DNA of 64,000 nt from an uncultured Lacticaseibacillus sp. (GCA_934370925.1 CAKRNG010000006.1:28722-92721), one strand, 5' to 3'; positions 1 through 8,361 are shown, counted from the stretch's first letter. Notes: generated by a model from the letters alone, not told the origin. A program made the numbers and translations.

Positions 1-196
1 GCAGGCTGCTCTTGATGTTCTCAACGTTCGCTGTTTTCGCTTCGTAGGTCAGGTATGCGGATAACGCGAGCACGAGGGTGAGGACGAGGAGAATTGCCCA
101 GCGAATTAATTGGAACCGCCGCTGAATCCGCCCCAGGAAATGCCAGACGTTCACAAGTCCCTGTCGAATATATGCCCATATTTGATGCCAATCCAC
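1..196 (-). CDS. Penicillin-binding protein, class A (Pbp2A-like), N-terminal fragment
   Basis: Only the first 65 codons are in the window; the gene runs off the left edge. The reading frame starts at a GTG at 194-196, preceded on the minus strand by GGAAGGGA about nine bases upstream; an in-frame stop lies just before it, so no longer start is possible. The fragment has a short basic/aromatic cytoplasmic segment (VDWHQIWAYIRQ...), one strong membrane helix rich in Leu/Val/Ile (residues about 37-55), then a polar stretch (AKTANVENIKSSL) as seen at the start of the glycosyltransferase-51 domain of class A PBPs of lactobacilli. The expected role is peptidoglycan polymerisation and crosslinking at the outer face of the membrane. 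Assignment rests on the N-terminus only. Confidence 0.6.
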   Translation of the reverse strand, partial: MDWHQIWAYIRQGLVNVWHFLGRIQRRFQLIRWAILLVLTLVLALSAYLTYEAKTANVENIKSSL

Positions 197-691
197 GCCG
201 TCACTTCCCTTCCGAGGTTTTTAGGTTGATGCTTTTTGTACCGCTTGTTCGTTTTTTCTTTTGTTCTTTATTGCCATATTTCCAGTCGCCCGCTTCAGTG
301 CGCGGGCGGACGCTTGAGACTCGGCCGGCGCCTCGTCTCTCTTAGTTAATTTCATCTTGAGTACCTGACCAAAATTCCCCTGTTCGGTGAATTTTGCCAG
401 CTTACGCGTTTTTGTTGCGCCCTACATCCGGCTTTTCGCGATTTCACTTGCTTACGTTGCGACTTTATTGCCCGGCGCCTATTTTACCGTCACCTTATTC
501 GTTTATTTTCGCCACTTGGTATCAGGCTTGGTTCACCAATCTCTGGTAAAATTACCTTAGATGACTGCCCCATCATTTTTATCCCTAACCTTTTCGGGTG
601 ACCGTGACAGCTTATTTTAGCATACCTTTTCTAAGTGCCTTTACTGCCACTCATTACTTTACATAATTATTACCAAAATGAGGTGCGACTT
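197..691. other. Intergenic region between divergent pbp and rluD-like genes
   Basis: About 490 bases with no convincing gene. It holds a perfect short palindrome GGTAAAATTACC near 543-555 and a possible extended -10 on the minus strand, TGCTAAAAT (614-622), which could serve the PBP gene. An 83-codon plus-strand frame at 94-345 is judged spurious because it is antisense to the PBP start and has no ribosome site. Confidence 0.4.
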
Positions 692-1543
692 TTGACTGAT
701 TTTTCACAAATTATTCACCACGTTCCCGCGACGTCTTCCGTACGGGCGCTAATGCAGGACTGGCTCATTCCCAAGCGTGTTCAGGGCGAATTACGCATGC
801 ACGAGGGCATTCAGATTAATGGGCGCTACCTCCCCCTTTCGGAACCCGTGCCCGAGGATGCGACGGTTACACTGCATTACACGGGCGTTGACCCCACCAT
901 CGCGCCCGTTCACGTTCCCCTCGACATCGCGTACGAGGATGATCAGCTCCTCGCCGTGAATAAACCCGCGGGCCTGAAAACACACCCGAACAGCGCGGAT
1001 GATACCGACACCATGATTGCGCGCATCGGTGGGTACCTGGGACGCCCCGCTTTCATCACCCACCGGCTCGACATGGCAACAAGTGGCCTCCTCCTCGTGG
1101 CCAAGGACCCGCTTAGCCAGGCCATCATCAACCGGCAGCTCGCCACAAAAACGGCGGCGCGCAGTTACACGGCATTCACTGCGCCTGACATTCCAGATCA
1201 CGGCACGATTGACGCCCCCATCGACCACATGCCAAATGACATCCGCAGACGGTGTGTCGCAGCAACTGGCCTCCCCGCCGTCACCCATTATGTCGTGCAG
1301 GAACGACACACAACATACGCCGTGGTGCACCTGACACTCGAAACGGGGCGCACACACCAAATCCGCGTGCACCTCGCCCACATCGGCTTCCCCATCCTCG
1401 GCGACCCGCTTTACGCAGACACAGCGAACATGGACGGCACCTCGCGCATGTATCTTCACGCAACGTCCATGACGCTCACAGCACCCTTTAGTCACCGCAT
1501 TCTCACACTCACGTCCCCGTTCAAGTTGACTCCTGACGCTTGA
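692..1543 (+). CDS. RluD-family 23S rRNA-type pseudouridine synthase
   Basis: Converts specific uridines in structured RNA to pseudouridine. The catalytic signature HRLDMATSG is present, with the essential Asp about residue 127 from the chosen start, together with the family's AVNKPAGL box upstream and the C-terminal GRTHQIRVHL and GDPLY motifs. The open frame begins at a GTG at 635, but no ribosome site precedes it; GAGGTG at 680-685 sits six bases before a TTG at 692, so I prefer that start (283 residues, close to family length). An S4-like N-terminal segment (about residues 15-65) precedes the catalytic domain. The exact RNA target cannot be read from the sequence. It is divergent from the PBP gene and ends in a strong hairpin. 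Confidence 0.85.
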   Translation: MTDFSQIIHHVPATSSVRALMQDWLIPKRVQGELRMHEGIQINGRYLPLSEPVPEDATVTLHYTGVDPTIAPVHVPLDIAYEDDQLLAVNKPAGLKTHPNSADDTDTMIARIGGYLGRPAFITHRLDMATSGLLLVAKDPLSQAIINRQLATKTAARSYTAFTAPDIPDHGTIDAPIDHMPNDIRRRCVAATGLPAVTHYVVQERHTTYAVVHLTLETGRTHQIRVHLAHIGFPILGDPLYADTANMDGTSRMYLHATSMTLTAPFSHRILTLTSPFKLTPDA

Positions 1544-1547
1544 GACG

Positions 1548-1583
1548 TAAAAAGGACCGACATTCATGTCGGTCCTTTTTTAC
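1548..1583. terminator. Bidirectional intrinsic terminator
   Basis: Stem AAAAAGGACCGACAT with its complement ATGTCGGTCCTTTTT and a two-base loop, A-run on the left and T-run on the right. It lies between the plus-strand pseudouridine synthase and the minus-strand argR, so it can stop transcription from both sides. Confidence 0.9.
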
Positions 1584-1774
1584 GTGGTATATTGCTTGAC
1601 GGTTCAACGTCTTCGGTAATTATTTGAAAATGTTGCAAAACCCGAGAAAATGGCACGCGCAACACAAATCGGTTTGCTGTCATCCTTTTCCGAACAGGGA
1701 AAGGATGACTCAGGTGCCCACCAACTGACTGACCAAACGAGATGTGGCGCACGGCCACATCTCAAGCGTCGGTT

Positions 1775-2236
1775 TTAGCCTTCTGTCGTGAGGGCGTGCT
1801 GGTACTGATCGTAAAACCAGATGGCTGCATCTTCATCAGGACTGATGACAACAATGGTGTCGTGCCCCGCAACGGTACCAACCACCTGTGGGAAATTGGC
1901 GTCATCAATCAAAGCGGCGAGCAAGTTTCCATTGCTTGGCGCGGTCTTGATAACGTTCATGAACATGACGCGCGTAATGCTGACGCCCACTTCACGAACC
2001 GTATTGTTAAGTCGATCAGTCAGGCTCATGTTCCCCTGTTGCAAGATGATGTATCGGCTGCCGCCTTCTACATCCTTCGACTTCACAATGCGCATCTCAC
2101 GAATATCACGCGAGACGGTTGCTTGCGTGGCGTAAATGCCCGCTTTCTGCAAATCCTTCAGTAGCTGTTCCTGTGTTTGGACAACCTTGGTGCCGATAAT
2201 CCTGGCTACGGCCTTTTGCCGTTCTGCCTTCTTCAA
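1775..2236 (-). CDS. argR: Arginine repressor ArgR
   Basis: Arginine-responsive transcriptional regulator, expected to act as a hexamer that represses arginine biosynthesis and/or activates catabolism. The N-terminal winged helix carries the recognition motif ATVSRDIREM; the C-terminal oligomerisation and arginine-binding domain carries GTVAGHDTIVVI. A longer frame reaches 2302, but a TTG at 2236 with GAGGGGGC eight bases upstream gives the usual ~153 residues, so I choose it. It lies downstream of argS on the same strand. argR next to argS is a recurrent arrangement in lactobacilli. Confidence 0.92.
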   Translation of the reverse strand: MKKAERQKAVARIIGTKVVQTQEQLLKDLQKAGIYATQATVSRDIREMRIVKSKDVEGGSRYIILQQGNMSLTDRLNNTVREVGVSITRVMFMNVIKTAPSNGNLLAALIDDANFPQVVGTVAGHDTIVVISPDEDAAIWFYDQYQHALTTEG

Positions 2237-2302
2237 TGTCGGTGCCCCCTCAATCCCTGTTTTTCCAGCGTCTGATTCGCGCCGTTTACATTTACTTAGC
2301 AT

Positions 2303-2548
2303 ACACTATCAACCAACAAAATTGCATGCCTGGTCAATAAAATTTAATTAAACATACGAATAGTAAGGCGAATGACGGCGACTCCAGGAAACAAAATGCC
2401 CAAAGTTCCAAGCAAGTTCACTAACGTCGATTACCTTTTAACCGCTTCAAAATAACACGATTCAGATAAAGCAACTGTCATTAGTTCACCTTAACGCATC
2501 CAAAAAATAAAACTATTTGTTTGATAGGTTTTCACCAACTGAATATAA
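2303..2548. other. AT-rich intergenic region upstream of argR
   Basis: Roughly 250 bases of AT-rich sequence between argS and argR with no gene. It should contain the argR promoter, but I do not see a convincing -35/-10 pair or a clear ARG box. Confidence 0.35.
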
Positions 2549-2587
2549 ATCTGGCGCCAGGAGCGTTCATCTCCCGACGCCAGATTC
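2549..2587 (-). terminator. argS transcription terminator
   Basis: Hairpin with outer stem AATCTGG/CCAGATT and an inner stem around GGGAG/CTCC just downstream of the argS stop codon, followed on the minus strand by TTTATATT. Confidence 0.7.
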
Positions 2588-2611
2588 ACGTCCATTCATC
2601 ACCCAAAAAGG

Positions 2612-4294
2612 TTACATTTCCTTAGGTGATTTCACACCCAAAAGGTTCAAGGATTCTGTCAGAACCACGGAGACACTCTGAACCAGAGCCAAACGTGCTG
2701 GTAATTCTGCGTCTTCAACCAACACCTTGGTGTGCGCGTAGTACTGGTTGAAGGTCTTCGCGAGCTTCAACGCATACTTCGCAATCACGGATGGTTCGTA
2801 TTCCTTTGCGGCACGCGCAATCGTGTCTGGGAAGGCACCCAACTGCTTGAGAACAGGCCATGCAGCTTCATCAGCCAGCGTCACCGTTGCGTCTGCTTGT
2901 GCGGTCGCCTTTGCTAAGATGGAGTTCGCACGCGCATTCGTGTACTGCACGTAAGGACCGGTTTCCCCTTCAAAACGAACAACTTCTTCCAGGTTGAAGT
3001 CGAATTGATCAATACGTTCGTTCTTCAAATCATGGAAGACCACGGCCCCAACACCGACTGCCTGCGCAACTTCATCCGCGTTCTGCAAGTCAGGGTGCTT
3101 TGCCGCAATCTGTTCCTTGGCCAGGTCAACAGCTTCACCGAGGACCTTCTCAAGCAGGATGACGTTCCCCTTACGCGTGGACAACTTCTTCCCGTTCGCC
3201 GTAATCAGGCCGAATGGAATGTGGTGGATGTCATCGGACCAGTCCTTGCCCATTTCCTTCAGAACGGCCTTGAGCTGCTTGAAGTGTTCCGTCTGTTCCA
3301 TCCCAACCACGTACAGGCTCTGCGTGAAGTCGTATTCAGCGTGCCGGTACATTGCGGCCGCGAGATCACGGGTCATGTACAGCGTGGCACCGTCGCTCTT
3401 ACGAATCAAAGCGGGGTTCAAGTTGTACTTGGTCAAGTCCACGATTTCAGCACCGCGACTCTCCTGCAACAAGCCCTTGTCTTCGAGTTCGTTTGTCACC
3501 AAATCCATCTTGTCGTTGTAGAAAGCTTCCCCGTTGAAGCTATCGAATTCAACACCAAGAATGTCGTAAATCCGCTTGAATTCCTTGAGACTTTCATCAC
3601 GGAACCAGCTCCACAAGTGCGTGGCTTCTTCATCGCCGTCTTCCAGCTTCTTGAACCATGCACGGGCTTCGTCATCCATTTCAGGCTTGGATTCAGCTTC
3701 GGCGTGAAAACGAACATAGTATTCAAGCAAGTGCTTGATTGGGTCCGCCTTGACTTCTTCTTCGCTCCCCCACAGCTTGTAGGCAACGATGAGCTTCCCG
3801 AATTGTGTACCCCAGTCACCCAAGTGGTTAATCTTGATTGGCGTGTACCCAATCTTGGTCAAAATTTTGGCAATTGAGTTCCCGATGACGGTTGAGCGCA
3901 GGTGACCCATGGACATTGGCTTAGCAATGTTAGGGCTGGACATGTCGATTGGCACGTTCCCGTGACCAAGTTCCTGCTTCCCGTAATCAGCGCCCGCTTC
4001 AGCGATTTCCGCCAAAACAGCCTTGGCAAAAGTGGTCTTGGCAAGGAAGAAGTTCACGTAAGCCCCCGTTGCGACCACCTTGTCGAAGTTCGTCCCGTCA
4101 ACGGCTTCAGCTAAATCAGCCGCAATCTTAACGGGTGCCATGTGCCGAGACTTCGCAAGCACAAACGTTGGGAAAGCATAGTCCCCAAGATCGTTGCTCT
4201 TAGGTGTTTCGATCAGCTTGGCAACCTGCTCAACTGGCAGTTCATCGCCCAATGTGGTGCTAATTGCGTCAATCACTTGTTGTTTGAAATCCAT
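2612..4294 (-). CDS. argS: Arginyl-tRNA synthetase
   Basis: Class I synthetase that charges tRNA-Arg in the cytoplasm; 560 residues, normal size. Signature elements are the HIGH-type motif SPNIAKPMSMGHLRS near residue 130, the KMSKS-equivalent KLSTRKGN near residue 375, an N-terminal Add-1 domain and the C-terminal anticodon-binding domain with the family's final LLGVKSPKEM. Two ATGs lie in tandem; the second (4294) is six bases from AGGAGG, the first only three, so I choose the second. Upstream is an Arg-type T-box leader; downstream is a terminator and then argR. Confidence 0.97.
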   Translation of the reverse strand: MDFKQQVIDAISTTLGDELPVEQVAKLIETPKSNDLGDYAFPTFVLAKSRHMAPVKIAADLAEAVDGTNFDKVVATGAYVNFFLAKTTFAKAVLAEIAEAGADYGKQELGHGNVPIDMSSPNIAKPMSMGHLRSTVIGNSIAKILTKIGYTPIKINHLGDWGTQFGKLIVAYKLWGSEEEVKADPIKHLLEYYVRFHAEAESKPEMDDEARAWFKKLEDGDEEATHLWSWFRDESLKEFKRIYDILGVEFDSFNGEAFYNDKMDLVTNELEDKGLLQESRGAEIVDLTKYNLNPALIRKSDGATLYMTRDLAAAMYRHAEYDFTQSLYVVGMEQTEHFKQLKAVLKEMGKDWSDDIHHIPFGLITANGKKLSTRKGNVILLEKVLGEAVDLAKEQIAAKHPDLQNADEVAQAVGVGAVVFHDLKNERIDQFDFNLEEVVRFEGETGPYVQYTNARANSILAKATAQADATVTLADEAAWPVLKQLGAFPDTIARAAKEYEPSVIAKYALKLAKTFNQYYAHTKVLVEDAELPARLALVQSVSVVLTESLNLLGVKSPKEM

Positions 4295-4312
4295 CATTTA
4301 CCTCCTGAATAT

Positions 4313-4495
4313 AAAAAAAGTCCGTCCCCTTCAATTAAGAAAGAGACGAACTCACCGTCCGCGGTACCACTCTTGTTGACGTTACCGCCCACTTAATGAT
4401 TAAGATGACCTTCAAAAGCGCGCTCCGGATTGCTCATGCCCACATCACACCGCAGTGGGCTCACTGGAATGGCGCTGTCCGGTTCCTCTTTCTCA
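4313..4495 (-). promoter_or_regulatory. T-box riboswitch of argS (Arg specifier)
   Basis: Read on the minus strand, the leader has a stem I starting GAGAAAGAGG with a pairing CCGGA/TCCGG, the diagnostic T-box sequence AGTGGTACCGCGG near 4360-4372, and a following terminator hairpin (GTTCGTC.../...GGACGGAC) ending in seven U. The specifier-loop side reads AGCGCG, so the codon CGC (Arg) fits argS; that exact position is my inference. It should sense uncharged tRNA-Arg by transcription antitermination. No promoter fits between it and the tRNA gene 15 bases upstream. Confidence 0.9.
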
Positions 4496-4509
4496 TTAGG
4501 TGTTATTAC

Positions 4510-4580
4510 AGCGGTCGACGAGAATCGAACTCGCGACACCAGCTTGGGAAGCTGGAGTTTTACCACTAAACTACGACCGC
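4510..4580 (-). tRNA. tRNA-Gly (anticodon CCC)
   Basis: Full cloverleaf on the minus strand: acceptor GCGGTCG/CGACCGC, D arm GTTTAGTGGTAAAAC, anticodon stem CCAGC/GCTGG with loop TTCCCAA giving anticodon CCC (reads GGG), four-base variable loop, T arm GCGAG-TTCGATT-CTCGT, discriminator U. CCA is not encoded. It lies directly upstream of the argS T-box. Confidence 0.95.
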
Positions 4581-4593
4581 AACAACAGAATGT

Positions 4594-4623
4594 ATTGTAG
4601 CACGCATCAGCCACCCTTGCCAA
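4594..4623 (-). promoter_or_regulatory. Promoter for tRNA-Gly (and probably argS)
   Basis: On the minus strand TTGGCA (4618-4623), 18-base spacer, TACAAT (4594-4599), 13 bases before the tRNA 5' end. As there is no room for another promoter before the T-box, it probably also drives argS. Confidence 0.75.
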
Positions 4624-4649
4624 GCCCATTTGTGAAAAAAGTTTTGGAA

Positions 4650-4905
4650 GGCACGGCGGTTTGGGGGCCAAGTTCAGCTCCAGGGTAGTCGTGTCTCCAG
4701 TGGTGGGGCACGGCTCCATAACTCCAGCCAAAGCCCGGCTGAAGTTATTCCACCTCGCTTTGAGCCTGCCAGGAAGCCCGCCTGTCAGTCTCAAAGTCGG
4801 CCCGTATCTAGGGGGGTGCGCCATAAGTCCAAAGCACACGAACGTTACATCCATCCCTACCGTCCACCTATCCCTCCGCAAAACTGTCCGCTACGATACT
4901 ACCCC
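4650..4905. repeat. Element B copy 1 (degenerate)
   Basis: Shares the B-family core (GTCTCCAGTGGTGGGGCACGG, a 31-base hairpin at 4718-4748, TTCCACCTCGCTTTGAGCCTG, GTCTCAAAG..CGGCCCGTATCTA) with copies near 44.3, 45.7 and 53.6 kb. The hairpin loop that follows holds the ~40-base module TGCGCCATAAGTCCAAAGC..., which elsewhere precedes element A; here A itself is missing. The outer arms are only weakly complementary, so this copy looks decayed. Confidence 0.75.
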
Positions 4906-5093
4906 ACATCATTGTAACTGTTACGCATAGTGAAACCAACCTGCACAACAGACAGAACTGATACGTCCATAATACGTAATCAACAAGCTCCTTCACCCCT
5001 TCAATATAGAATTGCCAGATTAGATGCCATCTTATACACAAAAACGGACGGACCCGCTAAATCCACACATGCGCCACGGACAAACACCGCCCC

Positions 5094-5122
5094 AAAGTTT
5101 TCCCGGTCTTCGGGAAAACTTT
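5094..5122. repeat. Isolated strong hairpin
   Basis: Perfect stem AAAGTTTTCCCG/CGGGAAAACTTT with a short loop, followed by CTGCGTCGCCCC, a string repeated at 54210-54222. The remaining sequence from 4906 to 5440 is AT-rich and shows no gene. Confidence 0.6.
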
Positions 5123-5440
5123 CTGCGTCGCCCCTATGAACTCGCCATACTTTATCGTGAAAAGTTAGTACACAATTAAAATGCCACACCCTCACGTTTG
5201 GCCGTTCCCAATCTTCCGTCTGTCATCTTTCCCGCCTTTGAACACGCTAGTTACGTTAGGTAAGGTCAACGTGCCATCTTTTTCCAATTTTTAAATTTAA
5301 AACCAGGTTATTTTCATCCCATTGTGTTTATCTGGCGCCCAATTTGTGGCATAATTAATGACCGTTGTGGGTAATGAATTCCACGAAATTTTGGCCTAAA
5401 TTAGAAAATTACATTTTATATAATTAGATTACATCTAGGG

Positions 5441-5470
5441 TTGGTTATTTTTTTCTAACCGTGTTATAAT
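5441..5470 (+). promoter_or_regulatory. Promoter of the HicB-like orphan gene
   Basis: TTGGTT (5441-5446), 18-base spacer, consensus TATAAT (5465-5470), about 25 bases before the start codon. GGTT...AACC inverted bases flank a T-run between the boxes. Confidence 0.65.
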
Positions 5471-5495
5471 TTTAGATATTGGAGGAGGGATGTTC

Positions 5496-5894
5496 ATGGC
5501 TAAAGCAAAAACAGAACGGCGCTATTTCTTCGTTGCGAAGAATGTGAAGACGGATAGTGGCTATACAATTGAATTCTTGAATATTCCACACGTCTCTGCT
5601 TCTGGGGTAACTTACGCAGAGACCGTCTACTACTCTTACCGCGCGCTTTCCGACTTCCTCTCCCAATTGCCCGAGGGTGAAGCCGCCTTGGCCGCCTACA
5701 CACTTGCCGGTATTCCGGAGAACGCTGAGAACACGTTCTATTCTATCGTAAGTGTGCCAAGTGACTATAACCCACATAAGATGACAACGACATTTACAAT
5801 TGCCCAGACGCTCCCCGATGAAATTCGGAATCAGGCGGCTAAGTTGTCACATCTTGTGGAATATGATGACAAACCCTTAGCAACAAACCTATAA
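5496..5894 (+). CDS. HicB-like orphan protein
   Basis: 132 residues, soluble, no signal peptide. The N-terminal half resembles the HicB/DUF1902 fold (YFFVAKNVKTDSGYTIEFLNIPHV...ETVYYSYRALSDFL) and the C-terminus has TIAQTLPDEIRNQAAKL, similar to the DNA-binding tail of HicB antitoxins. No HicA gene is next to it. Two ATGs exist; the second (5496) is six bases from AGGAGGG, the first only a few bases, so I choose the second. It has its own consensus promoter and is monocistronic; a copy of element A follows. Function is not known; an antitoxin that lost its partner or an autonomous regulator are both possible. Confidence 0.6.
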   Translation: MAKAKTERRYFFVAKNVKTDSGYTIEFLNIPHVSASGVTYAETVYYSYRALSDFLSQLPEGEAALAAYTLAGIPENAENTFYSIVSVPSDYNPHKMTTTFTIAQTLPDEIRNQAAKLSHLVEYDDKPLATNL

Positions 5895-5942
5895 CTTGGG
5901 ATTTATCACCGGCTTCAATGGCCAATGTTGTGGGTGTGCTAT

Positions 5943-6078
5943 AGAACGTTACATCAAGTCGCGCGCCAGAAGACTGTCACCTCACATAATAAAGCAAGGC
6001 ACGCATAAATCCTAAGTTCGGGATTTACGCGTGCCTTACTTTATATACCGGTGCCAAACCGTCTTCTGGCGCAGCCTC
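5943..6078 (+). repeat. Palindromic element A, copy 0
   Basis: Ends GCGCGCCAGAAGACTG / GTCTTCTGGCGCAGCC form the outer stem. The inner stem is AAGGCACGC/GCGTGCCTT around the constant loop TAAGTTC, whereas other copies have GGCAGGCCCGG/CCGGGCCTGCC; both arms changed together. CACC/GGTG replaces CCCC/GGGG likewise. It is preceded by the tail AACGTTACATC of the 40-base leader module. Confidence 0.85.
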
Positions 6079-6108
6079 GTTTCGTATTATTCGATTGGAG
6101 TGTTCATA

Positions 6109-6819
6109 TTGAATTCAGAATTAACCTTCCGTACAGGGCTCAAGGATACCCTGCCCACCGTGTTCGGCTACATCGGGATTGGCCTCGCATTCGGGGTGGT
6201 CAGCCGCGCCGCACACATGAGCGTCCTGATCGCACTACTTCTCGCCCTCATTACATATAGCGGCGCCGCACAGTTCGTCATCGTCAGCATGGTCGCCGCA
6301 CAAAGTCCCCTCGTTTCCATCGTCTTGTCCGTCTTCATGATGAGCGCACGCATGTTGCTCACCAGCATGACGGTCGCACCCTACTTCACAAAAGAAAGCA
6401 TGGGGCGCAATCTTGCTATCGGAACGTTACTCACGGACGAAACGTTTGCCCTTTCAATGAGCAAACTGAACTATACGAACCACAAACTGAGCTACCCGTG
6501 GCTAACCGCCGCAAACCTGTTCGCGTATACCGCCTGGGCGCTCGCCTCCGTTCTGGGGAATCTTATCGGTAGTCTGATTCCGGATCCGGAAAAATTCGGT
6601 CTGGATTACGCGCTGGTCGCCATGTTCATTGGGCTACTTTACCTCCAGATGATTGGTGACCGCAGTATAGCCCTCTCATTCCAAGTGAAGCTCGTTCTCC
6701 TCGCCCTCGTGCTCACCTACATCGGGATGATTTTCATTCCCGGAAGCCTGCTCGTGCTGGTTGTCACCATTGTCACATGTTTGGTCGGAATGGGGGTGCG
6801 TCGTCATGCCAACATTTAA
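6109..6819 (+). CDS. azlC: Branched-chain amino acid exporter large subunit, AzlC family
   Basis: Membrane protein of 236 residues with about five to six hydrophobic helices and the family's N-terminal block (GLKDTLPTVFGYIGIGLAFGV) and TYSGAAQF motif. With AzlD it forms a branched-chain amino acid efflux system. A longer frame reaches 6031 but overlaps repeat A; a TTG at 6109 preceded by TTGGAG fits the family N-terminus, so I choose it. It overlaps azlD by 14 bases, so the two are translationally coupled. Element A lies immediately upstream, and TATTAT at 6085-6090 may be the -10. Confidence 0.9.
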   Translation: MNSELTFRTGLKDTLPTVFGYIGIGLAFGVVSRAAHMSVLIALLLALITYSGAAQFVIVSMVAAQSPLVSIVLSVFMMSARMLLTSMTVAPYFTKESMGRNLAIGTLLTDETFALSMSKLNYTNHKLSYPWLTAANLFAYTAWALASVLGNLIGSLIPDPEKFGLDYALVAMFIGLLYLQMIGDRSIALSFQVKLVLLALVLTYIGMIFIPGSLLVLVVTIVTCLVGMGVRRHANI

Positions 6820-7132
6820 CTACATGCTGCTAGTCATCATCAGCACCGGCTTCGTCACGTGGCTGTGTCGCGTATTGCCATTTGTCCTTTTGAAAAAATG
6901 GGGTATGCCGCGTTGGATGGTTGAATTCCTGAGCTTCGTGCCCGTTGCCATCATGAGCGCGCTGTTGTTCGATAATCTCTTCATCCAACACCTTGGCCAA
7001 TTACCAACATTGAACGTGCCCAATACACTCGCGGCAATTCCGTGCTTCCTCGCTGCTATCTTGACCCGGTCACTTCTTGTCATTGCGATTGTCGGCGTTG
7101 TGTCGCTGGCCCTCATCCGACTTTGGTTCTAA
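6806..7132 (+). CDS. azlD: Branched-chain amino acid exporter small subunit, AzlD family
   Basis: 108 residues, three to four membrane helices, with the conserved start FVTWLCRVLPFVLLKK, the FLSFVPVAIMSALLF block and the C-terminal LAAILTRSLLVIAIVGVVSLALIRL. It starts at an ATG inside the end of azlC with GGGGGTG upstream, as typical for this pair. It is the small partner of AzlC in amino acid efflux. A strong terminator follows. Confidence 0.9.
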   Translation: MPTFNYMLLVIISTGFVTWLCRVLPFVLLKKWGMPRWMVEFLSFVPVAIMSALLFDNLFIQHLGQLPTLNVPNTLAAIPCFLAAILTRSLLVIAIVGVVSLALIRLWF

Positions 7133-7146
7133 CTGAAATGGCTATC

Positions 7147-7206
7147 AAAAAGGCGCCAGTCATGCATTTCCGAAAAGTTCGGGATGTATGACTGGCGCCT
7201 TTTTTG
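7147..7206. terminator. Bidirectional terminator between azlD and mecA
   Basis: Stem AAAAAGGCGCCAGTCAT with complement ATGACTGGCGCCTTTTTT and internal pairing, A-run left and T-run right, between converging genes. Confidence 0.9.
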
Positions 7207-7209
7207 TTT

Positions 7210-7920
7210 TTAGCTGAAATAGTGGCGCGTTGTCTCCAGCGCACTTGTTTCCATAATGTGGTTCGCGTGTTCTGCAAGTACTTCTGGCGTATATGGCGTG
7301 TTAAAGCCATATTCACCGGCGATACTCATTTGCGTTTTCGCCTCGTCCTCGCTCACCATGTTGCTGTAGAAGCGAAGTACCAGGTAGTAGTGCCCCTCAT
7401 ACTGGTAAAGGTCACTCACACCACCCTCAAGCCGCAACTGGCTGGCAATTGCCACCATCGCATCGAAGTCTGGCAAGCGTAGCGTCATTGTGGCACTCTC
7501 ACCGTCACCGAAGAAATCAATGTCGTCTTCAGGTTCGTCTTTTTCCTTCTCATCAGTCGTCTTGTTGTCCGTAAATTGACGGAGCGTTTCCCGCGCGAGG
7601 CGACTAAACTTATCGGTCGGCAAATCGCCAGCGTTGTCGTCAAACTCATCATCGCTTTCGACCCCGTCTTCATCATCGCCAAGTGCCGTCCGGGAGATAA
7701 ATATCTCGAGACCGTCACCACTCGGCATCACCTGAAACGTTACCGCACTGTTATCCGTAAAAGTGTGATCAACATCCACTTCTTCAAGAACCCCATAGAA
7801 GAATTTCTCAATTCGCTTGTGGTTTGCGATCAGGTCCATCATCTGGATTCCTCGTTCTTGAAGTTCTTGTGTGTCCATGTAAACGCGAATCGTATCATCA
7901 TTGATGCGTTCCATTTCCAT
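7210..7920 (-). CDS. mecA: Adaptor protein MecA
   Basis: 236 residues. MecA binds substrates with its N-terminal domain (MERINDDTIRVYMDTQELQERGI) and delivers them to a Clp ATPase through its C-terminal domain (ATMTLRLPDFDAMVAIASQL ... YYLVL). An acidic linker rich in Asp/Glu (about residues 95-145) joins the two. The ATG at 7920 has GAGGGATG upstream. The target ATPase in this organism could be ClpC elsewhere; clpE is 5 kb away. The gene converges with azlD across a shared terminator. Confidence 0.93.
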   Translation of the reverse strand: MEMERINDDTIRVYMDTQELQERGIQMMDLIANHKRIEKFFYGVLEEVDVDHTFTDNSAVTFQVMPSGDGLEIFISRTALGDDEDGVESDDEFDDNAGDLPTDKFSRLARETLRQFTDNKTTDEKEKDEPEDDIDFFGDGESATMTLRLPDFDAMVAIASQLRLEGGVSDLYQYEGHYYLVLRFYSNMVSEDEAKTQMSIAGEYGFNTPYTPEVLAEHANHIMETSALETTRHYFS

Positions 7921-8072
7921 GTTGCATCCCTCACTTTCATCGGCGTTTTCATAAATGTCGAAAACGCATTTTTCCGCAATTATCGTTCGGTGTATCAGTT
8001 TACCACCATTCGTCCTATATAGAAACCATTATACATTGAAATCAACATTAAGAATATCCAAACTTCCTCTCG

Positions 8073-8317
8073 GTTCGCCGGACACGACGTCGCTGGCGAT
8101 CCTTTCGTTGCTTACATTTGTTAATTGGCTTCGATTGTCCTCGAACATTGGCTGTTACAGAAAACCACGGTGCCCTCACATCCGTTGTTGATCAACAGTG
8201 GTTTTTGTACACGATTGACGTATAAAACCGCCGAGATTCAAATAAAACCGGACATCAACTATGAGAAACGCAAGGAGCGCCAGCGACGGTTGTGTCCGGC
8301 GAAGCGCAGCGAACCGA
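8073..8317. repeat. MITE-like element D1 with inverted ends
   Basis: About 245 bases. The left arm (8073-8112, GGTTCGCCGGACACGACGTC...) and right arm (8266-8317) are imperfect inverted repeats. The interior holds a terminator-like hairpin AAAACCAC (8161)/GTGGTTTT (8198), which may end the minus-strand MBL gene. There is no coding frame. The same arms occur at 9776-10165. The rest of 7921-8361 must contain the mecA promoter (a TATAAT on the minus strand at 8029-8034 is a candidate). Confidence 0.7.
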
Positions 8318-8361
8318 TAGCAACTAGAACGGCGAGGATACCAGCTGACACTACCCGCAAA

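Noticed and set aside
94..345. 83-codon plus-strand frame at the left edge
   Set aside because: Antisense to the start of the PBP gene, no ribosome site, no recognisable sequence.
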